54,646 nt of DNA from Delftia tsuruhatensis NBRC 16741 (GCF_001571325.1 NZ_BCTO01000003.1:1-54646), one strand, 5' to 3'. Positions 1-9,176 are shown, counted from the stretch's first letter. Notes: generated from the sequence alone by a model not told the origin. Translations and numbers: made by a program.

Positions 1-30
1 GGGGGAAGCCGCGCAGCGGCTCAGGGGGTG
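1..30 (-). repeat. dispersed intergenic repeat, copy A (partial)
   Basis: The first 30 bases are the reverse complement of the 5' end of a repeat seen complete at 2276-2371: a CACCCCCTGAGCCGCT-like start followed by a GC-rich hairpin arm. The copy is cut by the window edge and lies just past the stop codon of the first gene. Confidence 0.75.
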
Positions 31-35
31 ATCAG

Positions 36-2165
36 TTACGCTGCCTTGTTCAGGCTTTCGAAATCGCGGCCTTCTGCCACGAGCTTTTCGAGCAGGGGAG
101 CGGGCTTCCAGAACAGCGCGTCTTCCTTGGCGAATTCGCGGATGTCGGCCAGCACCTTGTCCAGACCTTGCATGTCGGCCCACTTCATGGGGCCGCCACG
201 AAAGCGCGGGAAGCCGTAGCCGGACAGGAAGGTCACGTCCACATCCAGCGGGCGCAGGGCAATGCCCTCCTCCACCACCTTGGCGCCTTCGTTGACCATG
301 GCGGCCATGTAGCGGCGCATGATTTCCTCAGGGGTGAATTGGCGCGGCGTCACGCCCTTCTTGGCGCGCTCGGCATCGACGATGGCCAGCACTTCGGGGT
401 CGGGCTGGCCGACGCGTGCGCCCTGCGGGTAGAGGTAGAAGCCACGGCCCGTCTTCTGGCCGAACCAGCCGCGCTCGCAGACGCGGTCGGCCACTTCGAC
501 GTAGCGGGCCTTGGGATCGCCCGATTCCAGTGCCGCCGCGCGCCGCCGCTTGCGCGTGGCCCAGCCGATGTCGCCGCCGGCCAGGTCGGTGACCTGGAAC
601 GGGCCCATCGGGTAGCCGAAGCCGCGCACGGCCTCGTCGATCTCGTAGGGGCTGGCGCCGTCTTCCATGATGTAGTCGGCAGCCTGCTTGTAGACGGCCA
701 GGATGCGGTTGCCGATGAAGCCGTCGCAGACGCCGGCGCGCACGGGCACCTTCTTCATGCGCTTGGCCAGCTCGAAGGCCGTGGTCACCACGTCGGGCGC
801 CACCTTGGCGGGCACCACGATCTCCAGCAGCTTCATGATGTTGGCGGGGCTGAAGAAGTGCAGGCCGATCACGTCCTGCGGGCGCGAGGTGGCGGCGGCA
901 ATGGCGTCGATGTCCAGGTATGAGGTGTTGGTGGCCAGCACGGCGCCGGGCTTGCAGACGCGGTCCAGTTCCTTGAACACGGCCTTCTTGACTTCGAGGT
1001 CCTCGAACACGGCCTCGATCACCAGGTCCACATCCTTGATGTCGTCATAGGAGGTGCTGGGCGTGTAGCGCGCCATGACGGCGGCCTTGGCCTCCTCGGT
1101 CATGCGGCCCTTGGCGATCAGGCCGTTGTAGACCTTCTCCACATTGGCCTGGCCGCGCGCGATGGACTCGGCGTCGCGCTCGATCATGGTCACCGTGAGG
1201 CCCGCGTCCAGCGCGGACACCGTGATGCCGGCGCCCATGGTGCCGCCGCCGATGACGGCGATCTTGGCAAAGTGGCGCGGCGCAGCGGCCTTGGCTTCGG
1301 GAATCTTGGCGGTTTCGCGCTCGGCGAAGAAGGCGTGGATCAGGCCGGCGCGCTGCGGGCTGTTCAGGCATTCCACGAACAGGGCACGCTCCTTGGCGAT
1401 GCCTTCGTCGAAGGGCAGCTCCACGGCGGCGCGCACGCATTCCACGATCTTCAGCGGCGAGAACAGGCCGCGGCTCTTCTTGGCGGTGTCGGCGGCCAGT
1501 GCGTCGAGTTCGGCCAGGGCAGCAGCCTTGTCGGCGATTTCAATGTCACGCGTGCGGCGCGGCGCGGTATTGGTTGCCAGCAGTTCGTTGGTGTATGCCA
1601 GGCCTGCGGCCGTGGCATCCGTGCCGTCCACCAGCTTGTCCACCAGGCCGGCGGCCAGCGCGGCCTTGGCCGACAGGTGCTTGCCGCTGAGCATGAGGTC
1701 GGCGGCCGCCTTCACGCCCATCAGGCGCGGTGCGCGCTGCGTGCCGCCAGCGCCGGGCAGCAGGCCCAGGTTGACTTCGGGCAGGCCGAGCTTGGCAGCC
1801 GGCAAAGCCAGGCGGTAGTGGGCCGACATGGCCACTTCCAGGCCGCCGCCCAGGGCCGGGCCATGGATGGCGGCGACCACGATCTTGTCGGAGGCTTCGA
1901 GACGATTGAGCACCTCGGGCAGCGAGGGCGGCATGGCGGGCTTGCCGAATTCGCGGATGTCTGCTCCGGCGATAAAGGCCTTGCCCTCACCCACGATGAG
2001 CACGGCCTTGACGGCGGCATCCGATTCGGCCTTCTCCACGGCGGCCAGCAGGCCGGCGCGCACGGCCTGGCCCAGGGCATTCACGGGGGGGTTGTTGATG
2101 CTGACCACCAGCACGGCGCCGTCAAGGCGGGTCTGGACCACGGAAGCCTGGGCTTGTTCGCTCAT
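36..2165 (-). CDS. bifunctional enoyl-CoA hydratase / 3-hydroxyacyl-CoA dehydrogenase
   Basis: This enzyme of about 709 residues carries out two beta-oxidation steps: hydration of trans-2-enoyl-CoA and NAD-dependent oxidation of the 3-hydroxyacyl-CoA. The N-terminal third is a crotonase domain with an oxyanion-hole segment IAGADIREF, a GGGLE turn and LPEVNLGLLPGAGG. The middle has the Rossmann motif IGGGTMGAG and the 3HCDH signature GLHFFSPANIMKLLEIV. The C-terminal third is the 3HCDH helical domain. I chose the ATG at 2165 because GGAG lies 8 bases before it; the reading frame stays open upstream without a ribosome site. FadB/FadJ-type and peroxisomal-type bifunctional enzymes have this layout; which subfamily it belongs to is not settled. 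It diverges from the LysR gene at 2444, a possible regulator. Confidence 0.93.
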   Translation of the reverse strand: MSEQAQASVVQTRLDGAVLVVSINNPPVNALGQAVRAGLLAAVEKAESDAAVKAVLIVGEGKAFIAGADIREFGKPAMPPSLPEVLNRLEASDKIVVAAIHGPALGGGLEVAMSAHYRLALPAAKLGLPEVNLGLLPGAGGTQRAPRLMGVKAAADLMLSGKHLSAKAALAAGLVDKLVDGTDATAAGLAYTNELLATNTAPRRTRDIEIADKAAALAELDALAADTAKKSRGLFSPLKIVECVRAAVELPFDEGIAKERALFVECLNSPQRAGLIHAFFAERETAKIPEAKAAAPRHFAKIAVIGGGTMGAGITVSALDAGLTVTMIERDAESIARGQANVEKVYNGLIAKGRMTEEAKAAVMARYTPSTSYDDIKDVDLVIEAVFEDLEVKKAVFKELDRVCKPGAVLATNTSYLDIDAIAAATSRPQDVIGLHFFSPANIMKLLEIVVPAKVAPDVVTTAFELAKRMKKVPVRAGVCDGFIGNRILAVYKQAADYIMEDGASPYEIDEAVRGFGYPMGPFQVTDLAGGDIGWATRKRRRAAALESGDPKARYVEVADRVCERGWFGQKTGRGFYLYPQGARVGQPDPEVLAIVDAERAKKGVTPRQFTPEEIMRRYMAAMVNEGAKVVEEGIALRPLDVDVTFLSGYGFPRFRGGPMKWADMQGLDKVLADIREFAKEDALFWKPAPLLEKLVAEGRDFESLNKAA

Positions 2166-2275
2166 CTGCATGTCTCCGAACTTGGGTTTTCCACTCAAAA
2201 CATCCATTCTTGCCACGACAATGGTTCTTTACAATCCCATGAATGATTGACAGACTGTAAAAACGTATTTGACAA

Positions 2276-2371
2276 CCCCCTGAGCGGCTTACGCCGCTTC
2301 CCCCTCTCTACCCGCTTCGCGGGGGAGGGGGACGACACCCTCGGTGCGGGGCGGCCCTTCCTCGGTGTCCC
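2276..2371 (+). repeat. dispersed intergenic repeat, copy B (complete)
   Basis: This is a roughly 96-base GC-rich element starting CCCCCTGAGCGGC and ending CGGTGTCCC. It contains nested inverted repeats: GCGGC/GCCGC near the start, CCCCCTC/GAGGGGG in the middle, and a CGGGGCGG core. Related copies occur at 1-30, 28288-28367, 32217-32302 and 54607-54646, always between genes. It sits between two divergent genes, the beta-oxidation enzyme and the LysR gene. Confidence 0.85.
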
Positions 2372-2443
2372 TCGCTTTGGGTTGCGCCAGTTTTATGCCC
2401 TCTGCTCTTGCGCTCGATCTCGCTGTTTTGCTTGGTGAACTGA

Positions 2444-3355
2444 ATGGATCTGAACTCGCTGACCCTGCTGGTGGAAATCATCGATAGCGGCAATCTGAGC
2501 CAGGCGGCGCGCAAGCTGAAGATGACGCGGGCCAATGTGAGCTATCACCTGACGCAGCTCGAAAAATCGGTGGGGGTGCAGCTGGTGCGGCGCACCACGC
2601 GGCGCGTGGAGCCGACCGAGGTGGGGATGCGGATGTACGAGCATGGCCGCGCGATCCAGAACGAGATGATGTCGGCGCGCGAGACGATCACGTCGCTGGG
2701 CCAGGGGATGGCAGGGCGCGTGGGGCTGAGCGTGCCCAGCGGCTATGGACAGATCGTGATGAGCGACTGGCTGATCGAGTTCAAGCGGCTGTATCCGGCC
2801 ATCGTGCTGGATGTGCTGTTCGAGAACCGGGCCGACCATTTGCGCGACGAGGTGGACATCGCCATCCGCGTGATCCAGGAGCCGCCGCTGTCGGTGATTG
2901 CGCGCAGCCTGGGCAATGTGCACTACGTGGCCTGCGCCTCACGCGAGTATGCGCAGCAGCACGGCCTGCCCAGCACGCTGTACGAGCTGCGCAACAGCCC
3001 GCTGATCACGGCCGGCGTGATGGGCCGCCAGCTGCGCCTGTCGGCCTACCAGGGAACGGACCGCCAGGAGGTGCTGCTGGCGCCGACCATGATCTCCGAG
3101 CACTTCCCCTTCCTGCGCCAGGGCATTCTGGCGGGCCTGGGCGTGGGCCTGGTGCCCGACTACGTGGTGCAGGACAAGGTGGCCAGCGGCGAGGTGGTAC
3201 TGACCCTGCAGGAGTACCGCCTGAGCATCTTCGGCACCCACATGTACCTGCTGTACCTGCCCGACCGCCACCAGACGCGGGCCGTGCGCACCTGCATCGA
3301 CTTCCTGCTGGCCAAGGCCGGCCAGGGTGGCAGCGCCGACGCCGCCGCCACCTGA
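2444..3355 (+). CDS. LysR family transcriptional regulator
   Basis: A 303-residue LysR protein. The N-terminal winged helix-turn-helix (about residues 1-60) has the typical LSQAARKLKMTRANVSYHLTQLE segment, here split by its DNA-reading helix around TRANVS. The rest is the periplasmic-binding-like effector domain (about 90-295). The length is normal for the family. It diverges from the beta-oxidation gene, with 278 bases and one repeat copy between them, so it may control that gene or itself; the ligand is unknown. Its stop lies one base from the stop of the convergent lipoprotein gene. The final 12 or so residues are Gly/Ser/Ala rich and probably disordered. Confidence 0.92.
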   Translation: MDLNSLTLLVEIIDSGNLSQAARKLKMTRANVSYHLTQLEKSVGVQLVRRTTRRVEPTEVGMRMYEHGRAIQNEMMSARETITSLGQGMAGRVGLSVPSGYGQIVMSDWLIEFKRLYPAIVLDVLFENRADHLRDEVDIAIRVIQEPPLSVIARSLGNVHYVACASREYAQQHGLPSTLYELRNSPLITAGVMGRQLRLSAYQGTDRQEVLLAPTMISEHFPFLRQGILAGLGVGLVPDYVVQDKVASGEVVLTLQEYRLSIFGTHMYLLYLPDRHQTRAVRTCIDFLLAKAGQGGSADAAAT

Positions 3356-3356
3356 C

Positions 3357-3716
3357 TCAGCGGCGATACCAGCCGCCGGGACGCTGGTACCAGCCGCGCG
3401 CCCCATGGTCCCAGCGGTGCGGGCGCCAGGCATAGCCGGGATGCGGCGGCGCCGCCCAATAACCAGGACGCCAGGCATAACGGCCGCCACCCCAGCCCCA
3501 GGAGCCGCCGATCCAGACATGGACCGGCGAGGGAGCGACCGGAATGACCTCGGTCTGCACCGGCGGCGGCGCCATGGGCGCATAGACCACCTCGCCCGAA
3601 GGACCTACGGGATAGGCAGGCGCCACCACGCAGCCGGTCAACGCCACCGCGGCGGCAGCCAGGACCAGGGCCGGAACCAGGCGACGGCCCGGCGTTTGAA
3701 TGAATACAGGCTTCAC
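3357..3716 (-). CDS. YXWGXW-type repeat lipoprotein
   Basis: A 119-residue small outer-surface or periplasmic lipoprotein. Residues 1-26 form a signal peptide ending in a lipobox LTGC. The remainder is rich in Tyr, Trp, Gly, Pro and Arg, with repeating units such as GSWGWGGGRYAW, RPGYW, PGYAWRPH and RPGGWYRR, like the proteins annotated as YXWGXW repeat family. I chose a GTG start at 3716 because AGGAG stands 7 bases ahead of it. The frame is open further upstream but reads against the toxin gene. Function is unknown; such proteins are often small envelope-stress or metal-related proteins, but nothing in this sequence shows that. Confidence 0.8.
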   Translation of the reverse strand: MKPVFIQTPGRRLVPALVLAAAAVALTGCVVAPAYPVGPSGEVVYAPMAPPPVQTEVIPVAPSPVHVWIGGSWGWGGGRYAWRPGYWAAPPHPGYAWRPHRWDHGARGWYQRPGGWYRR

Positions 3717-3760
3717 GATGCACTCCTGGCCGCGCTTAGTACGGCCATGCAGATACAACG

Positions 3761-3792
3761 AAAAAGCCCCTGTCGGTTGTTGACAGGGGCTT
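3761..3792 (-). terminator. rho-independent terminator of the toxin-antitoxin operon
   Basis: AAGCCCCTGTC (3764-3774) pairs with GACAGGGGCTT (3782-3792) around a 7-base loop. On the minus strand the stem is followed by a T run (the A tract at 3761-3765). It lies about 50 bases after the PIN toxin stop. Confidence 0.85.
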
Positions 3793-3844
3793 GTGAAGCC
3801 TGGGTAAAGATCAAGTCTGGCTGTACGTGGGGTTGAGACGGGCC

Positions 3845-4270
3845 CTACATCCAAGGGTTCAAGACGCGCACTCCATGAACTTGGAACGGCTCGAAGTCCT
3901 TGATGTTGCGGGTGACCACGCACAAGCCATGCACCTTCGCCGTGGCCGCGATCAGGCTGTCGGCCAGCGGCCGCGGCGCAGGCACGTGGTAGGCCGCGTT
4001 TTCCATGGCCACCATCGCATCCACTGGCAGTACACGCCCCTGAAAGGCCGTGAACACGCGCTCCACCAGCCAGCGGCGCAGCACCTGCCCGGCAATCGGG
4101 TCTTGCCGGGCTTTCAACTGCAAGCCTTTCTCCAGCTCCATCAGCGTGATCGCGCTGATGAAAAGGGACTCGGCCGCGACCGATTGCGCCCAGGCCACAA
4201 CGCCATCGTTCGCGCGGCCCGACGATGCCTTGCGCAGTTCGGAAACGACGTTGGAGTCCACCAGATACAT
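3845..4270 (-). CDS. type II toxin, PIN domain (VapC/FitB-like) ribonuclease
   Basis: A 141-residue PIN-domain protein, probably a Mg2+-dependent RNase that cuts tRNA or rRNA when released from its antitoxin. The acidic residues expected in the active site are visible: D5 in YLVDSNVVSE, E11, E45 in TLMELEKG and D104 in PLADSLIAATA, followed by the TRNIKDFE segment. The arrangement most resembles FitB. It overlaps the antitoxin gene (TGATG), so the two are translationally coupled, and a terminator follows at 3761-3792. The RNA target cannot be told from sequence. Confidence 0.9.
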   Translation of the reverse strand: MYLVDSNVVSELRKASSGRANDGVVAWAQSVAAESLFISAITLMELEKGLQLKARQDPIAGQVLRRWLVERVFTAFQGRVLPVDAMVAMENAAYHVPAPRPLADSLIAATAKVHGLCVVTRNIKDFEPFQVHGVRVLNPWM

Positions 4271-4527
4271 CAGGACAGGTCCACGGCGCGCGGCAAATCC
4301 TTCGCGCGCTCAATGTCGAAATCGATATCGGCGGCCTCGGGCATGGCCAGCAATTGAAGAATGTTCCGGGTCTGCCCCGACAGTTCACGGAATTTCTCAA
4401 TGCTCATCAGCACGTGGGCAGGTTGCCCCCGGTCCAGGATGTAGACCACGTCATCACCACTGGCCGCTTTCTTGGCAGCGGAAACATGCTGGTTGAATTC
4501 ACGGCTGCTGAAGGTCGAAATCTGCAT
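4270..4527 (-). CDS. type II antitoxin, Phd/YefM-like
   Basis: An 85-residue antitoxin. The N-terminal half (about 1-55) has the Phd/YefM fold pattern: ISTFSSREFNQHVSAAKKAA, then a short strand VVYILDRGQPAHVLMS. This part would bind DNA and repress the operon. The acidic C-terminal tail (EAADIDFDIERAKD) would wrap the PIN toxin. A GGAGGTG ribosome site precedes the ATG. Upstream is a 10-base inverted repeat (4547-4556 / 4589-4598) that may be its operator. Confidence 0.9.
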   Translation of the reverse strand: MQISTFSSREFNQHVSAAKKAASGDDVVYILDRGQPAHVLMSIEKFRELSGQTRNILQLLAMPEAADIDFDIERAKDLPRAVDLS

Positions 4528-4546
4528 GACGCACCTCCGTCAAAGA

Positions 4547-4598
4547 AAATGCTTGTACGTTACTACATTCGCAAAAATGGAGTACCGGACAAGCATTT
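4547..4598. promoter_or_regulatory. candidate toxin-antitoxin operator (long dyad)
   Basis: AAATGCTTGT (4547-4556) and ACAAGCATTT (4589-4598) are perfect reverse complements separated by 32 bases. They lie just upstream of the antitoxin start, where a Phd/YefM protein would be expected to bind. Each arm contains the half-site ACAAGCATT. Confidence 0.55.
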
Positions 4599-4680
4599 CT
4601 GATGGGGCTTCGGGAAGCGGAGCCCAGTCAATGACCGGGCCCCACTGGACAGGCTCCAGCGTGTCGAACCTGATCCTGAA

Positions 4681-5559
4681 TCAGAGGTTCTGCGCGTTTT
4701 GCAGCGCGGCAATGCGCTCTTCGATCGGCGGGTGGGTCGAGAACAGCTTGCCGATGCCACCGGCAATGCCCATGGCGGCCACGCTCTTGGGCAGCTCGCC
4801 GGGGTGCATGCCGCCCAGGCGGGCCAGGGCGTTCATCATGGGCTGCTTGCGGCCCATGAGCTGGGCGGCACCCGCGTCGGCGCGGAATTCGCGCTGGCGC
4901 GAGAACCAGGCCACGATGATGGCGGCCAGGAAGCCCAGCACGATGTCCAGCACGATGGTGGTCACGTAGTAGCCGATGCCGGGGCCCGAGCTGCTTTCGT
5001 CGTTCTTGCGCAGGAAGCTGTCCACGGCATAGCCGATGACGCGCGACAGGAAGACCACGAAGGTGTTCATCACGCCCTGGATCAGGGTCATGGTCACCAT
5101 GTCGCCATTGGCGATGTGGGCGACCTCGTGGCCGATCACGGCCTCCACCTCTTCGCGCGTCATGCCTTCCAGCAGGCCCGTGGACACGGCCACCAGGGCC
5201 GAGTTCTTGAAGGCGCCGGTGGCGAAGGCATTGGGCTCGCCCTCGTAGATGCCGACTTCGGGCATGCCGATGCCAGCACGGTCGGCGAAGCCGCGCACGG
5301 TGTTGACGATCCAGGCCTCATCGGCGTTGCGCGGCTCGTTGATCACGTGCACGCCCGAGCTCCACTTGGCCAGCGGCTTGGAGATCAGCAGCGAGATGAT
5401 GGCGCCGCCAAAGCCCATGATGAAGGCGAAGCCCAGCAGGGCCCCGAGGTTCAGGCCATTGGAGGTAAGGAAGCGGTTGACGCCCAGCAGGCTGGCGACG
5501 ATGCCCAGCACCACCACGACGGCGACGTTGGTCAATAGAAAAAGTGCGATGCGTTTCAT
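4681..5559 (-). CDS. htpX: membrane zinc metalloprotease HtpX
   Basis: A 292-residue inner-membrane M48 peptidase that degrades misfolded membrane proteins. Two N-terminal membrane segments (about 4-27 and 38-58) precede the catalytic domain. The zinc motif is HEVAH at residues 144-148, and the third ligand is likely the Glu in [11 protein letters not shown]. Two further hydrophobic segments lie between them (about 157-176 and 190-215). I chose the ATG at 5559 ([11 protein letters not shown], the normal start) with GGAG 9 bases upstream, rather than a GTG five codons earlier. Length and order match HtpX fully. Confidence 0.96.
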   Translation of the reverse strand: MKRIALFLLTNVAVVVVLGIVASLLGVNRFLTSNGLNLGALLGFAFIMGFGGAIISLLISKPLAKWSSGVHVINEPRNADEAWIVNTVRGFADRAGIGMPEVGIYEGEPNAFATGAFKNSALVAVSTGLLEGMTREEVEAVIGHEVAHIANGDMVTMTLIQGVMNTFVVFLSRVIGYAVDSFLRKNDESSSGPGIGYYVTTIVLDIVLGFLAAIIVAWFSRQREFRADAGAAQLMGRKQPMMNALARLGGMHPGELPKSVAAMGIAGGIGKLFSTHPPIEERIAALQNAQNL

Positions 5560-5641
5560 CAGTGGGTTCTCCACAAAGTGGGGAAAGGGGGAAGGATCTG
5601 GGCCCTGCAGCGTTGAAAAGTGAGGGCCGCACCGGCTGTTT

Positions 5642-6451
5642 TCAAGCCGGGTCCTGCGCCGTTGTCATTCCTTGTTGTGATGCTTGTACGGAACGGGGCG
5701 CCCGGAACACGAGAGAGTCATCATAGAAGGAAAAGTTCTCGTTTTCGCGCCACCAGCCGGGCACGCCCAGCACCGGCAAGGGCGCAAAAGGCTTGGCCGC
5801 CAGCGTGTCCGGCTCCAGCCAGGCGCTGGCGGCCAGCCAGGCGTCGATATCCGCTGCGCCAGAAGCCGGCGTGACGCCTGCACCATCCGTGTGCACGCAC
5901 AGCACATGGGCCGTGATGGGCTTGCGCGGCTGCACCAGCTTTTCCAGCAGCGCATGGCCTATGGGCAGCAGCCTGGCCTGGCGCCATAGTGCGCGCTGCT
6001 CCACGAAGAGCTGGTGCCAGCGCCGGTGGCGCAGCGCCTCGCACAGCGCGGCCGGCGCCAGCAGCAGGGCGCCGTTCTCGTCCAGCACGGTGACGGCATC
6101 GCGCAGCGGCCCGCGCTGCGCGCCCACGCCCGCCTGGGCAATGGCGCCGGCCTGCAGGGCATTGCAGCGCTGCTTGAGCGCGGGCCAGCGCAGCCAGATC
6201 AGGCCGTTGAAGAAGTCATGCAGGTTGTCGCGCGTGGGAATGCAGCGCGTCTCGAAGATGAATTGCTCGTAGGCCATGCCTTCGGGCAGGTCGTGCTGGG
6301 GCACAAAGCGCCAGGGCAGCGCCTGTGCGTCGGCCAGTGACTGCAGGGCCTGCCAGACCGGCCGGCCCTGCGCCACCCGCTGGCAGGCCGCCCTGCCCTG
6401 CGTTTGCAGCCCCTGCAGCCAGGGCGCATTCCAGTCGATGGGAAACGTCAA
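5642..6451 (-). CDS. DUF3025 domain protein
   Basis: A 269-residue soluble protein of the DUF3025 family, whose function is not known. Typical family features are the WNAPWL start, [35 protein letters not shown] and LFHDEN-like segments (here [12 protein letters not shown]). The start is TTG at 6451, overlapping the stop of the NYN gene by TTGA. The next in-frame ATG is 58 codons later and would remove the conserved N-terminus. The overlap suggests translational coupling with the NYN protein. Confidence 0.87.
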   Translation of the reverse strand: MTFPIDWNAPWLQGLQTQGRAACQRVAQGRPVWQALQSLADAQALPWRFVPQHDLPEGMAYEQFIFETRCIPTRDNLHDFFNGLIWLRWPALKQRCNALQAGAIAQAGVGAQRGPLRDAVTVLDENGALLLAPAALCEALRHRRWHQLFVEQRALWRQARLLPIGHALLEKLVQPRKPITAHVLCVHTDGAGVTPASGAADIDAWLAASAWLEPDTLAAKPFAPLPVLGVPGWWRENENFSFYDDSLVFRAPRSVQASQQGMTTAQDPA

Positions 6452-7302
6452 TTGCCGGACGGCCTGGACTGCGCCTTGGCCAGGCGCTTGTCACGCACGG
6501 CCACGCGCGAGGTGCCCTCGTCGCGCATCTCGAAGGCCTGCGTGGCCGCCAGCAGCTTGGTGAGCGTGGCATAGCCGTAGTTGCGCGCATCGAACGAGGC
6601 CTTGTTGCCGATCTGCGCGCCCACGGCGCCCACATGGGCCCAGCCGCTTTCGTCCTGCGTGGCGTTGACGGCGCTGCGCAGCATGTTCAGCAGGCGCGTG
6701 TCCTGGCGCAGCTCCTGCGAAGGAACGCGCAGGCAGGGGCGCTGCGGCTCGGGAACGGACAAGGAGGCAGGTGCCTGCTCGGCCTGGGCCGGCGCGCGTT
6801 CCTTGCCGGCACCGTTGGGCGGCTGGGGCGCGGCGTCCTGGCCATTGCCGTTGGCGGGCGCCGCCTCGCCCAGCGCTTCCAGGTACAGGAAGCGCGAGCA
6901 GGCATTGACGAAGGGTTGGGGTGTCTGCGCCATGCCGAAGCCGTAGACGGCCGCGCCCTTGGAGCGCAGGTGCATCACCAGCGGGGTGAAGTCGGCGTCG
7001 GAGGAGACGATGCCGAAGGCGTCGGGCCGCTCGGTGTAGAGCAGCTCCATGGCGTCCACGGTCATCGCCATGTCGGTGGCGTTCTTGTGCTTGGAGTAGT
7101 CGAACTGCTGCATGGGCCGCAGTGCGAAATCGAGCAGCTTGCGCTGCCAGCCGCTGAGCGAATGCTTGGTCCAGTTGCCGTAGGCGCGGCGGATGTCGAT
7201 GACGCCGAAGGTCGACAGCTCGGTCAGGATCTCGTCGATCATCTCGGCCGGCGCGTTGTCGGCGTCGATCAGCAGGGCGATGCGCGGTTGCGGCTCAGGC
7301 AT
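6448..7302 (-). CDS. NYN domain protein (PIN-like nuclease fold)
   Basis: A 284-residue protein. Residues 5-150 are an NYN domain (LabA/DUF88 type): LLIDADNAP near the start, a central KNATDMAMTVDAMELLY and IVSSDADFTPLVMHLRSKG. These supply the acidic residues D13, D15 and later D/D pairs of a PIN-like metal site. A low-complexity Pro/Ala/Gln linker (about 160-200) leads to a C-terminal OST-HTH/LOTUS-like domain (about 205-275) with the segment ARNYGYATLTKLLAATQAFEMR. NYN plus OST-HTH proteins are thought to bind or cut RNA; the target is unknown. Its stop overlaps the DUF3025 start. Confidence 0.9.
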   Translation of the reverse strand: MPEPQPRIALLIDADNAPAEMIDEILTELSTFGVIDIRRAYGNWTKHSLSGWQRKLLDFALRPMQQFDYSKHKNATDMAMTVDAMELLYTERPDAFGIVSSDADFTPLVMHLRSKGAAVYGFGMAQTPQPFVNACSRFLYLEALGEAAPANGNGQDAAPQPPNGAGKERAPAQAEQAPASLSVPEPQRPCLRVPSQELRQDTRLLNMLRSAVNATQDESGWAHVGAVGAQIGNKASFDARNYGYATLTKLLAATQAFEMRDEGTSRVAVRDKRLAKAQSRPSGN

Positions 7303-7335
7303 GGCAATCCTCTGGCGGGTGGCAGTCCCGCCAGC

Positions 7336-8376
7336 TTAAACCAGCTTCCAGGGCAGGGCTTCGCCGGAGCGCAGCGGCTTCAGTTGCGCCTCGCCGAAGG
7401 CGAAGCTGTCCGGCGGCGTCCAGCTTTCGCGCACCAGGGTGATCTTGCCGGTGTTGCGCGGCAGGCTGTAGAAGTCCGGGCCGTTGAAGCTGGCGAAGGC
7501 TTCGAGCTTGTCCAGCGCGCCGGCATTGTCGAAGGCCTCGGCATACATCTCGATGGCGGCATGGGCGCTGTAGCAGCCCGCGCAGCCCGTGGCGTGTTCC
7601 TTGAGATGGGCCGCGTGCGGCGCGCTGTCCGTGCCCAGGAAGAACTTGGGCAGGCCGCTGGTGGCCGCCTCCACCAGGGCCAGGCGGTGCGTCTCGCGCT
7701 TGAGCACGGGCAGGCAGTAGTAGTGCGGACGGATGCCGCCCGTGAAGATGGCGTTGCGGTTGAACAGCAGATGCTGGGGCGTGATGGTGGCGCCCACGAA
7801 GCGGTCGGCCTCGGTCACGTACTGGGCGGCTTCGCGCGTGGTGATGTGCTCGAAGACGATCTTGAGTTCGGGGAAGTCGCGGCGCAGCGGGATCAGGTGC
7901 TGGTCGATGAAGGCGGCCTCGCGGTCGAACAGGTCGATGTCGCTGCTGGTGACTTCGCCGTGCACCAGCAGCAGCAGGCCTTCGCGCTGCATGGCTTCCA
8001 AAGTGGGGTAGATCTTGCGCAGGTCGGTGACGCCGTGGTCGCTGTTGGTGGTGGCGCCAGCCGGGTAGAGCTTGCAGGCCACGACGCCGGCCGCCTTGGC
8101 GCGCACGATTTCCTCGGGCGGCAGGTTGTCGGTGAGGTACAGCGTCATCAGCGGCTCGAAGGCCATGCCCTCGGGCACGGCCGAGAGGATGCGCTGCTTG
8201 TACTCCAGCGCCTGCTCGGCGGTGGTCACCGGCGGCTTGAGGTTGGGCATGATGATGGCGCGCGCAAACTGCGCGGCCGTATGCGGCACCACGCTGCGCA
8301 TGGCTTCGCCATCGCGCACGTGCAGGTGCCAGTCATCGGGACGGGTGATCGTGAGGGTGTCGGTGGAGGCGGTCAT
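7336..8376 (-). CDS. pyrC: dihydroorotase
   Basis: A 346-residue class II dihydroorotase, which closes carbamoyl-aspartate to dihydroorotate in pyrimidine synthesis. Metal ligands are visible: the HLH in DWHLHVRDG, the lysine to be carboxylated in [19 protein letters not shown] in LLVHGEV, H in VFEHITT and D in [14 protein letters not shown]. The length equals that of E. coli PyrC. It lies 6 bases after the Crp/Fnr gene in the same direction and 33 bases before the NYN gene, so these four minus-strand genes may be cotranscribed. Confidence 0.97.
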   Translation of the reverse strand: MTASTDTLTITRPDDWHLHVRDGEAMRSVVPHTAAQFARAIIMPNLKPPVTTAEQALEYKQRILSAVPEGMAFEPLMTLYLTDNLPPEEIVRAKAAGVVACKLYPAGATTNSDHGVTDLRKIYPTLEAMQREGLLLLVHGEVTSSDIDLFDREAAFIDQHLIPLRRDFPELKIVFEHITTREAAQYVTEADRFVGATITPQHLLFNRNAIFTGGIRPHYYCLPVLKRETHRLALVEAATSGLPKFFLGTDSAPHAAHLKEHATGCAGCYSAHAAIEMYAEAFDNAGALDKLEAFASFNGPDFYSLPRNTGKITLVRESWTPPDSFAFGEAQLKPLRSGEALPWKLV

Positions 8377-8382
8377 GGTGCG

Positions 8383-9120
8383 CTATTGTCCCATTGCCGG
8401 GCCGGCTGCGGCCGCGCGCCCCAGGCCGGCAAGATCGACCAGCGTCAGCCGCCCATAGGCGGCCTGCAGCAGGCCGCGCTGCTCCAGCAGGCGCAGCTCC
8501 TTGTTGATGGTCTGGCGCGAGACCGACAGCATGGCGGCCAGGTCGCTCTGCGAGATGCGCAGCACCACGCCCTGCCCGTCGGGCGCGGGCTGGCCATGCG
8601 TGGGGGCCAGCCGCGCCAGCAGCTCGGCCACGCGGTTGTCGATGTTGCTGAAGGCGTGGCGCTGCTGGACGACGATCAGCTCGTGCATGCGTGCCAGCAC
8701 CAGCAGGCAGATGTCCTTCCACAGCAGCGGATGGGCATCGAGCAGGGCCAGGAAGGACTCGCCGGGGATCTCCACCAGCACGGTGGGCTGGTGCGCGTGG
8801 TAGTCGTAGACGAATTGCGTGTGCTCCAGCAGCCGCGCCAGGCCCACGATGTCGCCCGCGCTGTGCATGGACAGCACGAAGCGCGAGCCCGTGGCGTCCA
8901 CGCCGCCCACTTCCACGCAGCCCGAAGCCACCACCAGCACCTCGCGCCGCTTGGGGTCGGCGGCGCGCACCTGCTGGTGGCGCTCGTAGCGGCCCAGGCG
9001 GGACAGCGCCGTCAGCTCATCGAGCACCTCGGGCGGCCAGTTGCGCAGCATGCGGCACAGGCCCAGGGCGCGGCGGATCAGCGCCGAAGGGTCGGCCACG
9101 GGAGCAGGCTTGGAGCGCAT
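8383..9120 (-). CDS. Crp/Fnr family transcriptional regulator
   Basis: A 245-residue regulator. Residues about 25-145 are a cyclic-nucleotide-binding-like barrel (RRGEVLVV-type strand REVLVVASGCVEVGG, then MHSAGDIVGLARLLE). Residues about 155-235 form a Crp-type winged helix-turn-helix ending in ISQSDLAAMLSVSRQTINKELRLLEQRG. No cysteine cluster is visible, so it does not look like an Fe-S oxygen sensor. I chose the ATG at 9120 because the barrel begins soon after it; the frame stays open upstream only because of high GC. It diverges from the porin operon across a TGTCAA-N4-TTGACA palindrome, which makes it the likely regulator of that operon. Confidence 0.9.
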   Translation of the reverse strand: MRSKPAPVADPSALIRRALGLCRMLRNWPPEVLDELTALSRLGRYERHQQVRAADPKRREVLVVASGCVEVGGVDATGSRFVLSMHSAGDIVGLARLLEHTQFVYDYHAHQPTVLVEIPGESFLALLDAHPLLWKDICLLVLARMHELIVVQQRHAFSNIDNRVAELLARLAPTHGQPAPDGQGVVLRISQSDLAAMLSVSRQTINKELRLLEQRGLLQAAYGRLTLVDLAGLGRAAAAGPAMGQ

Positions 9121-9176
9121 GGTTCTCTCACGATGTCGAAGGCCCCGGGTTAGTCCGGTGCCCATGTACCGCCATT

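Noticed and set aside
2228..2261. TTTACA...TGTAAA dyad in the LysR intergenic space
   Set aside because: Short 6-base arms with a 22-base gap in an AT-rich promoter area; expected by chance.
6325..9153. 942-codon plus-strand open frame
   Set aside because: It runs antisense to the DUF3025, NYN, pyrC and Crp/Fnr genes. Its His/Gly/Arg/Gln-rich composition is typical of a high-GC shadow frame and it shows no domains.
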